Source of the DNA: Terriglobia bacterium
GTDB taxonomy: Bacteria > Acidobacteriota > Terriglobia > Terriglobales > Acidobacteriaceae
Assembly: GCA_020073165.1 (NCBI GenBank)
Contig: JAIQFP010000009.1
Location: 83,221 to 147,220, forward strand
DNA length: 64,000 nucleotides
Reading direction: 5' to 3'
The position numbers and the translations under genes are program-made. Below are positions 16,538 through 25,398 of the stretch, piece by piece. The notes beneath the pieces were generated by a model that did no database searches, was not told the origin of the DNA, and saw only the letters and a list, made by a program, of their open reading frames with translations. Positions within the stretch are counted from its first letter, which is position 1. Every line of letters begins with the position of its first letter.

Positions 16538-17527
16538 TTATTTCTCCCGTGCCACCACAAACTCCGGCGCCCACAACAGAGCGCGCTTGATTTCACTGGG
16601 AGGGAAGCTGCAGATAGCGTTGCGGGCCAGTTCGGCGTACTGCATGGCGCGGGCGTTGGCGGCCTCCAGCGAACCGTAGCGGTTGAGGACTTCGAGGATC
16701 TCCGCGTGGGTGACGCCATCGAAAGCCCGCTCTCGCAACACCGCCTCAATCAATCTCTTTTCCTGTGACGTGCAACGCTCCAGCGCGTGGATGACCGCCA
16801 TGGTGACTTTGCCTTCGCGCAGATCGCTGGCTACCGGCTTGCCCAGCACGCTCTCGGAAGCGGTCAGATCGAGCACATCGTCCACAATCTGGAAGGCCAT
16901 GCCCAGGTCGCGTCCGTACTGCGCCAGGCTCTCCTCTTGCTCCGGCGTTGCGCCGCCTAGGATTCCACCCATGCGCATGCACACCGAGAAGAGGCAAGCC
17001 GTCTTGCGGAAGATCAGGTCGAAGTACTCGTCGAGCGAGATGAGCCTGCCCAGCTTTTCCATCTGCAGCAGTTCGCCTTCGACCATCTGTTGGGTGAGCT
17101 CGATTAGCGTATCGAGAATGCGGAAATTGCGCTCCTGCACTGCCACCTTGAAGGCCTGCATGTACAGCCAGTCGCCGGCCAGCACACAGCGGGAGTTGCC
17201 CCATTGCGTGTTGGCCGCGGGTCGCCCCCGCCGGGTTTGGGCCTCATCAATAATGTCGTCGTGCACCAGCGTGGCGGTGTGAATGATCTCGACCACCGCG
17301 CCTAGTTTGATGGCTCCGCGTCCCTCGTAATTCAACAGCTTTGCCGAAAGCAACAGCAGCGCCGGACGAATGCGCTTGCCGCCGCCGCCACGGAGATATT
17401 CGCCAATCTCGGTAATGGCTTCGACGTTTGAGACGGTGTCACGCCCGAACTCGCGTTCGATGGCTGACAGGTCTTCGCGTAACAGTTCGAAGACTTCCTT
17501 GCCGTTGATGGTGGCTGGGCTGCTCAA
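16538..17527 (-). CDS. Trans-polyprenyl diphosphate synthase
   Basis: 329 residues, all-helical isoprenyl synthase. The first aspartate-rich motif is D90-D-I-I-D94 in LVHDDIIDEAQTRRGRPA, the second D216-D-V-L-D220 in FQIVDDVLDLT. It extends allylic diphosphates with IPP, most likely to the side chain of menaquinone or ubiquinone (IspB/HepT class), judging by length and family. The start is TTG at 17527 with GGAGAAG just upstream; the next in-frame start would remove conserved residues. It faces ridA. Confidence 0.92.
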   Translation of the reverse strand: MSSPATINGKEVFELLREDLSAIEREFGRDTVSNVEAITEIGEYLRGGGGKRIRPALLLLSAKLLNYEGRGAIKLGAVVEIIHTATLVHDDIIDEAQTRRGRPAANTQWGNSRCVLAGDWLYMQAFKVAVQERNFRILDTLIELTQQMVEGELLQMEKLGRLISLDEYFDLIFRKTACLFSVCMRMGGILGGATPEQEESLAQYGRDLGMAFQIVDDVLDLTASESVLGKPVASDLREGKVTMAVIHALERCTSQEKRLIEAVLRERAFDGVTHAEILEVLNRYGSLEAANARAMQYAELARNAICSFPPSEIKRALLWAPEFVVAREK

Positions 17528-17545
17528 GCTTCTCCGAATGCCTTT

Positions 17546-17587
17546 CTCTGCGACCTTCGCGCTGCCTCTGCGTCCTTTGCGGTTTGA
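17546..17587. repeat. Dispersed CGCAAAGGA-type intergenic repeat, copy 2
   Basis: On the minus strand this reads AACCGCAAAGGACGCAGAGG, then CAGCGCGAAGGTCGCAGAG, matching the copy at 14480-14520. It fills the gap between yajQ and the polyprenyl synthase gene and contributes the DNA just upstream of the latter's start. Confidence 0.55.
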
Positions 17588-17596
17588 GGGGTGTCT

Positions 17597-18094
17597 TTAG
17601 TTTGTCCGGTAATTCGTAAACTGCATGTCAATCCCAAAGTCCTGCTGCCGGAGCAAGGCGATGATTTCCTGCAGGGCGTCGCGGTCTTTGCCGCTCACCC
17701 GCACCAGGTCGCCCTGGATCGAGGCTTGCACCTTCTTCTTCGAATTCTTGATGAGCTTGACGATTTCGCGCGCCTTTTCGATGGGGATCCCCTGCTGCAT
17801 GGTGATGCGTTGCTTGGCCGCCCCGCCCAGCGATGACTCGATCACTCCGTAGGTCAAGCCTTTCAGGGGGACTCCGCGCTTCGCTAGCTTTTGCTGGAAG
17901 ACGTCGTTTACCGCTTTAAGCTTGAACTCGTCGATCGAGTGCAGCACGATGGCATCCTTGCCCTCGAGTTCAATGTTTGACTTCGAGTCTTTCAAGTCGA
18001 AGCGGGTATGGATTTCCTTCAACGCCTGCTGGATGGCGTTGGAGACCTCTTGCAAGTCGATCCTGCTCACAATGTCAAAAGTATTCTCAGGCAT
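17597..18094 (-). CDS. yajQ: YajQ family nucleotide-binding protein
   Basis: 165 residues, matching YajQ throughout: FDIVSRIDLQEVSNAIQQAL at the start, the RFDLKDSKSNIEL motif, and the C-terminal VSGKDRDALQEIIALLRQQD. Two ferredoxin-like halves are expected. Members bind cyclic di-GMP in some proteobacteria; whether this one does is unknown. Length is typical. Confidence 0.93.
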   Translation of the reverse strand: MPENTFDIVSRIDLQEVSNAIQQALKEIHTRFDLKDSKSNIELEGKDAIVLHSIDEFKLKAVNDVFQQKLAKRGVPLKGLTYGVIESSLGGAAKQRITMQQGIPIEKAREIVKLIKNSKKKVQASIQGDLVRVSGKDRDALQEIIALLRQQDFGIDMQFTNYRTN

Positions 18095-18147
18095 GTTCAG
18101 TCAATTGAATAGATTAGCGCGCCCCGGCGGAAGATGCACCTAACAAG

Positions 18148-18960
18148 CTAAATGGAGTTGGCCTTTTCGTGAAGTGAAAAGAAACGATAGAAGTTCCGCG
18201 TAGTTCGAATACCGACCTCCTCGGCGGAAAGCCCGCGAACTTCCCCCAATTGCCGCGCGACTTCTTTGACGAAGGCGGGTTCGTTGCGCTTGCCACGGTT
18301 GGGGACGGGAGCGAGAAACGGCGAATCAGTCTCGATCAGCATGCGGTCAAGTGGCACTTCCTTCGCGGCGTCCCGAATCAGCTGGGCCTTGGGAAAAGTC
18401 ACGTTCCCGGCGAAAGAAATCATGAACCCCATGTCGAGCGCTCGCTTGGCATGAGCCCAGGTGCCGGTGAAGCAATGCAAAATGCCGCCCAGGCCATGCG
18501 GTGACCACTGTTCCTGGAGCAATTTGAGGCAATCCTCCCAGGCATTGTCGCTGCCCTCGGAAGGACGGCAGTGGATTACGACCGGCAACTTGGCGGCAGC
18601 TGCCATCTGCAGTTGACGCAGAAACACCTGCCACTGTACGTCGCGCGGGGAGTGGTCGTAAAAATAATCCAGGCCAATCTCGCCCCATGCGATCACCTTG
18701 GGCCGCTTTGAGAGTTGCGCGAGCTCGTCGAAGTCCGCATCATTTGCCAGCTTGGCTTCGTGGGGATGAATGCCGATGGTGGCATAAATGAAGCTGTGTT
18801 TTTCCGCGAGCCGAATCCCGCAATCGAGCGACCCCGGCCCGGTGCCACTGCCGATGGCGACGATGGTCCGTACACCCGCGTTTTGGGCCCGCTCCAATAC
18901 CGCAGCCCGATCGGCGTCGAACTGCTCCATCTCGAGATGGGCGTGGGAATCTACAAACAT
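18148..18960 (-). CDS. tatD: TatD family metal-dependent DNase
   Basis: 270 residues, TIM-barrel amidohydrolase-like hydrolase. The metal-binding HxH is H6-A-H8 in MFVDSHAHLEM; further ligand motifs are GEIGLDYFYD, VVIHCRPS, GILHCFTG and ETDSPFLAP. TatD proteins are 3'-5' DNases. It lies downstream of metG on the same strand, a common pairing, with 95 bases between that hold an inverted repeat. Confidence 0.93.
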   Translation of the reverse strand: MFVDSHAHLEMEQFDADRAAVLERAQNAGVRTIVAIGSGTGPGSLDCGIRLAEKHSFIYATIGIHPHEAKLANDADFDELAQLSKRPKVIAWGEIGLDYFYDHSPRDVQWQVFLRQLQMAAAAKLPVVIHCRPSEGSDNAWEDCLKLLQEQWSPHGLGGILHCFTGTWAHAKRALDMGFMISFAGNVTFPKAQLIRDAAKEVPLDRMLIETDSPFLAPVPNRGKRNEPAFVKEVARQLGEVRGLSAEEVGIRTTRNFYRFFSLHEKANSI

Positions 18961-18961
18961 A

Positions 18962-19052
18962 GTCGTTGGTCGCTAGTCGTTGGTCGTAGGTTAAAGCCTA
19001 GTGTAGCCGCCTGTGTTGTTTGCCATCGACCAGCGACTAGCGACCAACGACC
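18962..19052. repeat. Imperfect inverted repeat between metG and tatD
   Basis: GTCGTTGGTCGCTAGTCG-type arms at 18962-18986 and, inverted, at 19027-19052 (CGACCAGCGACTAGCGACCA) share about 24 of 25 bases and are separated by about 40 bases. The left arm is itself a tandem of GTCGTTGGTCG words. It would form a long hairpin in the metG-tatD transcript. It looks like a dispersed palindromic element, not a terminator, since no T-run follows. Confidence 0.6.
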
Positions 19053-19055
19053 GAT

Positions 19056-21053
19056 TCACTTCAATCTCGTCCCCACCGGAACATCCTCCAGAAATCCGCA
19101 CAGCACCGGCTTGCCGCCCTCGGCGGAGGCGGCCACGATCATTCCGTTCGACTCCAGCCCGCGCAGCTTGCGGGGGGCGAGATTGACCACGATCACTACT
19201 TTGCGCCCGATGAGCGTCTCTGGGGCATAGGCCTCGGCGATCCCGGCGACGACCTGCCGCACCTCTGTGCCCAAGTCAACTTCCAGCCGCAAGAGCTTGT
19301 CCGCGCCTTTTACTTTTTCAGCGACTTTGACCTGGCCAACACGCAGTTCGACCTTGGCGAAGTCTTCGATGCTGATTTTGCCGTCGGGCAGGGAAGCGGC
19401 CGAGGTTGGTGGCGGCACGCTGGCGACGGGGGTTGGCGCAACCGGCTTGGCTTCCGCCGTGGCGGGAGCGCTACGTTGCTGCTCTTCCATCTTCTGCATC
19501 CTTTCGATGGTGCTCTTGTCGGCACGCGGGAATACCGCCTCCACCGTGCCCAGCTTCGTGCCGAGATGAAGCTGTCCCCACTTCAGGTCCGACAACGAGA
19601 ACTTCTTGATATCGCCCAGCCCCATTTGCGCCCAGATCTTCGCGGTCGCCTCCGGGATGACGGGATGGGCCAGGGCAGTGACAATACGCAAGGCCTCCGC
19701 GCTGGTGTAGAGAACCGTAGCCAGCCGCGCCCGGCTCTCTTCATCCTGCTTGTCGCCGAGTGACCAGGGCTCATTCTCGACAATGTATTTGTCGACCGCG
19801 GCGACCAAGCCCCAGGCCAGTTCCAGCGCGCGCGAGAACTGGTACTGATCGAACAGCGCGTTGTACTCTGCGATCGCCCGGCGGGCGGTTTCCGCAATCG
19901 CATCGTCCGCCGGGGTATGCGCCGCGGTGTGCGACGGATAAGGTACTTCACCGTGGAAATAGCGGGTGATCATGGCCAGCGTTCGGCTGGCGAGATTACC
20001 CAGTCCGTTAGCGAGGTCGGCGTTGTAGCGCTGCACCAGCGCGTCGAAGGAAAACGATCCGTCCTGTCCGAAGACAATTTCCCGCAGCAGGAAATAACGC
20101 AGCGCATCCGCCCCCAGCACGTCGAGAATCGTCTCGGCGCGCACGATGTTGCCGCGCGACTTGGACATCTTGTTTTCTTCGAACAGTAGCCAGCCGTGCG
20201 CCATGATCCCCTTGGGCAAAGGAACTCCGGCCGCCATCAGGAACGCCGGCCAGTACACGCAATGGAAGCGCACGATTTCCTTGCCGATCATCTGCACGTC
20301 GGCCGGCCAGAACTTGTCATAAAGCTTGGTATCGGATGAGCCGTAGCCGAGTGCGGTGATGTAGTTTGATAAGGCATCCAGCCAGACGTAGATCACGTGC
20401 TTGGGATCATCCGGCACCGGAATGCCCCATGAAAAAGTGCTGCGGCTCACCGACAGGTCGCGCAGTCCCGAGCGCACGAACGACGTTACTTCATTGCGCC
20501 GGGTTTCGGGCCGGATGAAGTCTGGCTGCTCGCTGTAAAGCCGCAGCAACTTGTCTTCAAAGGCCGAGAGCTTGAAGAAGTAGTTCTCTTCCTGCACGGT
20601 TTCCGTGGGACGGCTGCATTCGGGGCAAGGCGCGCCGGGGCCCACCGCATCCACGTAGAGTTCGTCGAACACGCAGTATTGGCCAGTGTAGTGGCCTTTG
20701 TAGATGTAACCGTTGTCGCGGATACGGCGCCACAGTGCCTGCACTCCGTACTTGTGGCGGTCGGAGGTGGTGCGGATGTAGTCGTCGTAGGCCAGGCCCA
20801 TCCGGTCCCACAGCGCGCGGAACTGGGCCGATACTTCGTCGGTGAGTTGCTGCGGAGTCTTGCCTGCGGCCTGCGCGGCACGCTCGATTTTCTGGCCGTG
20901 TTCGTCGGTGCCGGTCAGGAAATAGGTCTCTGCCCCCAGCATGCGCTGCCGGCGCGCGATAGCGTCGCACGCAATGGTGGTGTAGGCGTGCCCGATGTGG
21001 GGGCGCGCGTTGACGTAATAAATCGGGGTCGTGATGTAGAACTTCCGGCTCAT
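19056..21053 (-). CDS. metG: Methionine-tRNA ligase
   Basis: 665 residues. Class I synthetase with HIGH at residues 19-22 and KMSKS at 295-299 (EENKMSKSRGN). The connective region has a zinc-knuckle with C127, C143 and C146 (APCPECSRP). The anticodon-binding helical domain follows, then a Pro/Ala-rich linker near residues 515-550 and a C-terminal OB-fold tRNA-binding domain (EDFAKVELRVGQV to the end) used for dimerisation and tRNA binding. Upstream DNA contains two GTAGAGACG palindromes. Confidence 0.97.
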   Translation of the reverse strand: MSRKFYITTPIYYVNARPHIGHAYTTIACDAIARRQRMLGAETYFLTGTDEHGQKIERAAQAAGKTPQQLTDEVSAQFRALWDRMGLAYDDYIRTTSDRHKYGVQALWRRIRDNGYIYKGHYTGQYCVFDELYVDAVGPGAPCPECSRPTETVQEENYFFKLSAFEDKLLRLYSEQPDFIRPETRRNEVTSFVRSGLRDLSVSRSTFSWGIPVPDDPKHVIYVWLDALSNYITALGYGSSDTKLYDKFWPADVQMIGKEIVRFHCVYWPAFLMAAGVPLPKGIMAHGWLLFEENKMSKSRGNIVRAETILDVLGADALRYFLLREIVFGQDGSFSFDALVQRYNADLANGLGNLASRTLAMITRYFHGEVPYPSHTAAHTPADDAIAETARRAIAEYNALFDQYQFSRALELAWGLVAAVDKYIVENEPWSLGDKQDEESRARLATVLYTSAEALRIVTALAHPVIPEATAKIWAQMGLGDIKKFSLSDLKWGQLHLGTKLGTVEAVFPRADKSTIERMQKMEEQQRSAPATAEAKPVAPTPVASVPPPTSAASLPDGKISIEDFAKVELRVGQVKVAEKVKGADKLLRLEVDLGTEVRQVVAGIAEAYAPETLIGRKVVIVVNLAPRKLRGLESNGMIVAASAEGGKPVLCGFLEDVPVGTRLK

Positions 21054-21080
21054 TTGAGTGTGCGCGTTCTGCTAACAGCA

Positions 21081-21098
21081 GACGCAGCAAGCTGCGTC
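21081..21098. repeat. Palindromic repeat, GACGCAGC type
   Basis: GACGCAGC-AA-GCTGCGTC is a perfect 8-bp palindrome followed by TCTAC. It belongs to the same family as 21122-21149 and 24357-24381, all built around a GAGACG/CGTCTC core. It lies upstream of metG. Confidence 0.65.
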
Positions 21099-21121
21099 TC
21101 TACTGCCGACAGACATTCTTT

Positions 21122-21149
21122 GTAGAGACGTTGCTTGCAACGTCTCTGC
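21122..21149. repeat. Palindromic repeat, GTAGAGACG type
   Basis: GTAGAGACGTTGC-TT-GCAACGTCTCTGC has 13-bp arms with one mismatch. It sits between larC (ends at 21160) and metG (starts at 21053), which are both on the minus strand, and may form a strong hairpin in the larC-metG transcript. Confidence 0.65.
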
Positions 21150-21159
21150 TCCTGTCAGC

Positions 21160-22530
21160 TCAGACCTTCCGGTCCTGTAAGTACGCCTGAAGCGCCTCCT
21201 GCATCACGCTTTTCAGCGGGACATGATGTTCCGCCGCGATCCGCCGGCAATCTTCATATTCCGGCGCATAGTTCGTAATCGTGCCGTTCATGCTCGCCAC
21301 CTTCAAGCGCACATCGCCCCAGCGCGTGGCCACGCTCACCCAATTCCGAGCCAGGGCTTGCCGCCGCTCCTCGCGCCGCCGCACGCCCAGCGTGGTTGTC
21401 TCGGTAAACATCAGTTGCGTGAGCTCCGCCGCGTCCTCGGGCCGGCACAGTACTGTCAGCAGCATTCCAGGACGGTTCTTCTTCATCTGCACCGGCACGC
21501 CGAAAGCATCGAGGGCGCCTTCTTCCAGCAGACGGTCCATCACGTAGCCGAAAACCTGGGGGTTGAGATCGTCGAGATTTGCTTCGAGCACTGTGATGGC
21601 TTCTTGCGAAGTGTTGGCCGCCAGCTCAGGCCGTGCCTCGCCGATGGTCAGCCGGACCACATTGGCATGTCCCGCAAAATCGCGCGTGCCTGCGCCGTAT
21701 CCAATCTTCTCGATCTTCATCTCTGGAAATGGCGAGAAGCGCTTCGCGAGCGTTCTGACAATAGCTGCACCGGTCGGAGTGACCAGCTCCGCCTGAATGC
21801 CGGAGGAATAGACCGGCGCATGCTTCAGCAGTTCCAGCGTGGCGGGCGCCGGGACGGGAAGCGTTCCGTGCGCACACTTCACCGTGCCGCCCCCGATATT
21901 GAGCGAGGAACACACAATCTCATCAACGCCCAGGGCTTCGGCGCCGACTGCGGCGCAGACGATGTCGACCATGGCGTCCACGGCGCCAACCTCATGGAAA
22001 TGGATTTTCTCGATGTCACTGTTGTGAATCTGCGCTTCCGCCGAACCCAGCGCTTCGAAGGCGACGATCGCTGTCTTCTTCGCCGTTTCGCTGATCGGGG
22101 CCTTGCCGATGATTCCGCGAATCTCTTTCAGCCCGCGGCCATGCCCATGCTCGTGTGCAGCGGACACTCCTGCCCACGAAGGTTCCTGCGTGAAGTTGTG
22201 CTCGCGCAGTTCCACAGCTTCGTGCTCGTGTCCATGGTCATGCTCGTAATGGTGATGCCCAGGTTCGCGATCGTGCTGATGCTGGTGTGCCTGCCCGTGC
22301 TGTTCCCAATACACCTCACGGGGAAGGTCCTTTTCCCCGTGCGAGTACACATCCACCTTAGTCGCGCTGATGCCGCTGCGGTTAACCCGCGAGATCTCCA
22401 AGCGTGCCCCGATGTCGAGCGCCGCAACGGTCGCCTCAAGAACCCGCGGCGGGACTCCGGCATCCACGAGCGCGCCCAGGAACATGTCGCCGCTCATGCC
22501 GGAAAAACAATCGAGGTAGGCAATGCGCAT
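21160..22530 (-). CDS. larC: Nickel-pincer cofactor biosynthesis protein LarC
   Basis: 456 residues from the ATG at 22530, which gives the conserved MRIAYLDCFSGMSGDMFLGAL opening. LarC inserts nickel into the pincer nucleotide cofactor of lactate racemase-type enzymes using CTP. A His-rich insert spans residues about 78-130 (HQHQHDREPGHHHYEHDHGH and more), as in many LarC proteins. The N-terminal part and C-terminal part are in one uninterrupted frame; no programmed frameshift is needed. No larA, larB or larE is nearby. The frame stays open upstream to 23133 but that stretch is antisense to argS. An ATG at 22551 is an alternative start. Confidence 0.9.
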   Translation of the reverse strand: MRIAYLDCFSGMSGDMFLGALVDAGVPPRVLEATVAALDIGARLEISRVNRSGISATKVDVYSHGEKDLPREVYWEQHGQAHQHQHDREPGHHHYEHDHGHEHEAVELREHNFTQEPSWAGVSAAHEHGHGRGLKEIRGIIGKAPISETAKKTAIVAFEALGSAEAQIHNSDIEKIHFHEVGAVDAMVDIVCAAVGAEALGVDEIVCSSLNIGGGTVKCAHGTLPVPAPATLELLKHAPVYSSGIQAELVTPTGAAIVRTLAKRFSPFPEMKIEKIGYGAGTRDFAGHANVVRLTIGEARPELAANTSQEAITVLEANLDDLNPQVFGYVMDRLLEEGALDAFGVPVQMKKNRPGMLLTVLCRPEDAAELTQLMFTETTTLGVRRREERRQALARNWVSVATRWGDVRLKVASMNGTITNYAPEYEDCRRIAAEHHVPLKSVMQEALQAYLQDRKV

Positions 22531-22717
22531 AAGTTCAATACCAGGTGTCATCCCGAACCGGCGTCCGGCCCGGATAGGGGCTTCCGCGTACTCACTGCTG
22601 CGTGCGAAGCCGCAGGGATAGTCTTTCATCATAGGGAACGCTGTACCCTCCGTCAAACTACGCTCCGCCGCGCAGTTTGCTACAATCACTATTTTCCTCA
22701 ACAGCTTAGAGGGACTC

Positions 22718-24682
22718 TTGTATCGCCATCTGGAACGTCGGCTCGCCCAGCACGTGCGCGACTTTCTGCGTCGAACGTACGACCTCGACCTGCCCAGGAT
22801 CGTCATCGAGCAGCCGCCCACGGTCGAACTCGGGGAGTACGCCCTGCCCCTGGCCTTTGAACTGGCCAAGAAGCTGCGCAAGGCCCCGCGCAAGATTGCG
22901 GAGGAAATCGTCGCGGGAATCGGACCGATCGAGGGCTTCGAGAAGTTGGAACTGGCGGGCGCCGGATATATCAACGCACGTGTGAAGCGTGCCGATCTCG
23001 CCGCCGCACTGGCTGAGGATGCAAAGCCTCCCGTCCAGCTTCCGGAAGGCAAGGTCCTGGTCGAGCACTCCAGCATCAATCCCAACAAGGCGGCGCACAT
23101 CGGACATCTCCGCAATGCCATCCTGGGCGACACGTTCGTGCGGCTATTGCAATTCGCGGGCAGGGAAGTCGACGTTCAGAACTACATCGACAACACCGGT
23201 GTACAGGTGGCGGATGTGATCGTCGGCTTTCTGCACCTGGAGAAAAAATCGCGGGCGGAGATCGAAGAGCTCGTGCGAGCCCCGCGCTTTGACTACTACT
23301 GCTGGGACCTCTATGCGCGGGTTTCGCAATGGTATGAGCAGGACAAACAGAACTTGCAGGCGCGGACCGAGACTCTGCACGCCGTCGAAGCAGGCGGCAA
23401 CGAAACCGCATCCGTGGCCGACCTGGTCTCGACGGCGGTGCTCCGGCGTCACCTCGAAACCATGGATCGGCTTGACATCGAGTACGACTTCCTGCCTCGG
23501 GAGAGCGAGATTCTGCACCTGCACTTTTGGGACGCAGCGTTCACCAAGCTGAAAGCAGGCGGTGTGCTCTTTCTCGAAACTAAGGGCAAGAACAAAGGCT
23601 GCTGGGTCATGCGGCGTGCGGGCGCAGTGTCCACCGCCGACACCGCTGAACTCGCCGAGGAAGACCAGAAGGTCATCGTCCGCTCCAACGGCACAGTGGG
23701 CTATGTCGGCAAAGACATCGCCTACCACATGTGGAAGTTCGGGCTGCTGGGCAGGGATTTCGGATACCGCAAGTTCTATCGCTATCCCAATGGACACGAT
23801 TGTTGGGTTTCGACCGGCACCGGCGCATTAGACCATCCCCACTTCGGCGATGTGAGTGAGATCTACAACGTGATCGACGCGCGCCAGGCGGAAGCGCAGA
23901 ACACGGTGATCGAAGCCCTGCGCGGCCTCGGCTACAACGAAGCTGCCGACCACTACACCCATTTTTCCTACGAGATGGTCGCGCTCACCCCGCGCTGCGC
24001 CGCGGAACTGGGTTACGAACTTTCGGACGACGACAAGGCCCGGGCCTGGATTGAGGTTTCCGGCCGCAAAGGCTTCGGCGTGAAAGCCGACGACCTGATC
24101 GACACGCTAATTGCCTCCGCGAAAAAAGAGGTCGATGCACGGCATGCCCAATTAAGCGACGCGGAGCGTCTTCAGATTTCCACCCAAATCGCCGTTGGCG
24201 CGCTGCGCTACTTCATGCTCAAGTTCACCAAGTCTTCGGTGATTGCCTTCGATTTCAAAGAGGCGTTGAGCTTCGAAGGCGAAACTGGGCCCTACGCGCA
24301 GTACGCGGTCGTGCGCGCCACGAATATCTTCCGCAAGGGCGGATTGGATCCTGGGGGTGGAGACGCAGCGAGCGTCTCTACAGCGGAGTTCGAGCGATAT
24401 TTTTCGGGAGAAACCGGCAACGAAATTTGGGAGCTATGGCTTACAGCCTCGAAGACCTCGTACATAATTGACCAGTGCATCGCCACCGCTGAGCCCGCAT
24501 ATCTCGCCAAGCATGCATTCCAGCTGGCGCAACTGTTCAATACCTTCTATCACCGCTATCCCATCCTGGCCGAGGCGGACGAGGGCCGAAAGAAGTTCCT
24601 GCTGGCAACGGTAGCGGTGGTCCGCCGCGAACTGGTTCGCGCTCTCGCCGTGATGGGAATCAGGATCCCGCCGGTGATGTAA
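22718..24682 (+). CDS. argS: Arginine-tRNA ligase
   Basis: 654 residues. The N-terminal Add-1 domain is followed by HIGH at 127-130 in NPNKAAHIGHLRNAI. The C-terminal DALR anticodon domain includes GPYAQYAVVRA. The start is TTG at 22718 with AGAGGGA ending 3 bases before it; no ATG is near. Residues 547-555 (GGGDAASVS) are encoded by a GTGGAGACGC palindrome of the dispersed family seen upstream of metG, inserted in frame at the edge of the DALR domain. The domain continues normally after it, so the enzyme should remain functional. Confidence 0.96.
   Translation: MYRHLERRLAQHVRDFLRRTYDLDLPRIVIEQPPTVELGEYALPLAFELAKKLRKAPRKIAEEIVAGIGPIEGFEKLELAGAGYINARVKRADLAAALAEDAKPPVQLPEGKVLVEHSSINPNKAAHIGHLRNAILGDTFVRLLQFAGREVDVQNYIDNTGVQVADVIVGFLHLEKKSRAEIEELVRAPRFDYYCWDLYARVSQWYEQDKQNLQARTETLHAVEAGGNETASVADLVSTAVLRRHLETMDRLDIEYDFLPRESEILHLHFWDAAFTKLKAGGVLFLETKGKNKGCWVMRRAGAVSTADTAELAEEDQKVIVRSNGTVGYVGKDIAYHMWKFGLLGRDFGYRKFYRYPNGHDCWVSTGTGALDHPHFGDVSEIYNVIDARQAEAQNTVIEALRGLGYNEAADHYTHFSYEMVALTPRCAAELGYELSDDDKARAWIEVSGRKGFGVKADDLIDTLIASAKKEVDARHAQLSDAERLQISTQIAVGALRYFMLKFTKSSVIAFDFKEALSFEGETGPYAQYAVVRATNIFRKGGLDPGGGDAASVSTAEFERYFSGETGNEIWELWLTASKTSYIIDQCIATAEPAYLAKHAFQLAQLFNTFYHRYPILAEADEGRKKFLLATVAVVRRELVRALAVMGIRIPPVM
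24357..24381. repeat. Dispersed palindrome inside argS
   Basis: GTGGAGACGC-AGCGA-GCGTCTCTAC has 10-bp arms with one mismatch and shares the GAGACG/CGTCTC core with the two palindromes upstream of metG. It is read in frame within argS and adds a short Gly/Ala/Ser stretch. Confidence 0.65.
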
Positions 24683-24854
24683 TCCCACAGCGCCGACGTC
24701 CCGCCCCGACTGCCGGGACCAAAGCGGCATTCAGGCAGCGCAATTTTCTGATTTCATTTTGGAACTTCAGATCCAAAGGCGACGCCATCTCGCACATCCA
24801 AAGCCGGCCACTTCACATCTAAGGAAGCGGAAGGGAAAGTCTGGGAGGTTTTTT

Positions 24855-25286
24855 GTGAAGAAAACTTTGGGTGTCATCTGCCTGCTGCTATTGGTTTCAG
24901 TGGTGGCGCTGGCCGCGCCTCAGGTCCAGACGACCAACGTGCAGCCTTTTCCGGGGACTTTGATTAATGCCCGATATGTCTACGTCACCAGTTATGACGG
25001 CGACCAGTTTGATCCTCGACTGCTTCCGGAAGATCGCCAGGCGATTTCTTCCGTGCAGAGCGCGCTCCAGCAGTGGGGACGCTACATCGTAGTCTACCGG
25101 GCGAAGGATGCCGACATGATTCTGGTCGTGCAGTCGCGTCCGTCAGAAGATGTGCTGGCCGTCTACGACGGGCGCCGGCCAAATGACGCTTTTCTGTGGC
25201 GCGCGATGGGACACCAAGGGCTACAGAAGGGCGAAACGCCGCTGGTCACGCAGTTGCGGCAGGCGGTCGAACAGGCGAGCAAGTAG
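24855..25286 (+). CDS. Secreted protein, unknown function
   Basis: 143 residues from the GTG at 24855, placed 6 bases after GGGAGG. The signal peptide is VKKTLGVICLLLLVSVVALA, cleaved near AAPQV. The mature part (INARYVYVTSYDGDQFDPRL, then a helix SVQSALQQWGRYIVVYRAKDADMILVVQ) resembles small periplasmic proteins with one alpha/beta domain; I do not recognise a named family. The frame is open further upstream, but that part lacks a ribosome site and precedes the signal peptide. Confidence 0.75.
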   Translation: MKKTLGVICLLLLVSVVALAAPQVQTTNVQPFPGTLINARYVYVTSYDGDQFDPRLLPEDRQAISSVQSALQQWGRYIVVYRAKDADMILVVQSRPSEDVLAVYDGRRPNDAFLWRAMGHQGLQKGETPLVTQLRQAVEQASK

Positions 25287-25308
25287 GCAACTTCAACCCG
25301 CCACAAGA

Positions 25309-25379
25309 TTGACACGGATTCTTCGGGATCAATTTCTTTATTTTTTCTTTATCTTCGGATCCGTGATGATCCGTGTCAA
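25309..25379. repeat. Inverted repeat between convergent genes
   Basis: TTGACACGGAT at 25309-25319 and ATCCGTGTCAA at 25369-25379 are perfect 11-bp inverted arms. The spacer holds a T/A-rich stretch and a second GGATCC/GATGATCC part. The wording (ACACGGATTCTTCGGGATC) looks like a dispersed intergenic sequence. It may end transcription of the secreted-protein gene and of pepA. Confidence 0.5.
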
Positions 25380-25398
25380 CCCGTGGCGTTAGTTTTCG

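Noticed and set aside
21223..22860. 545-codon plus-strand open frame opposite larC.
   Set aside because: Antisense to conserved LarC; no recognisable domain.
22531..23133. Open frame extending larC upstream by 200 codons.
   Set aside because: It is antisense to argS, has no LarC-like residues, and the conserved LarC start is at 22530.
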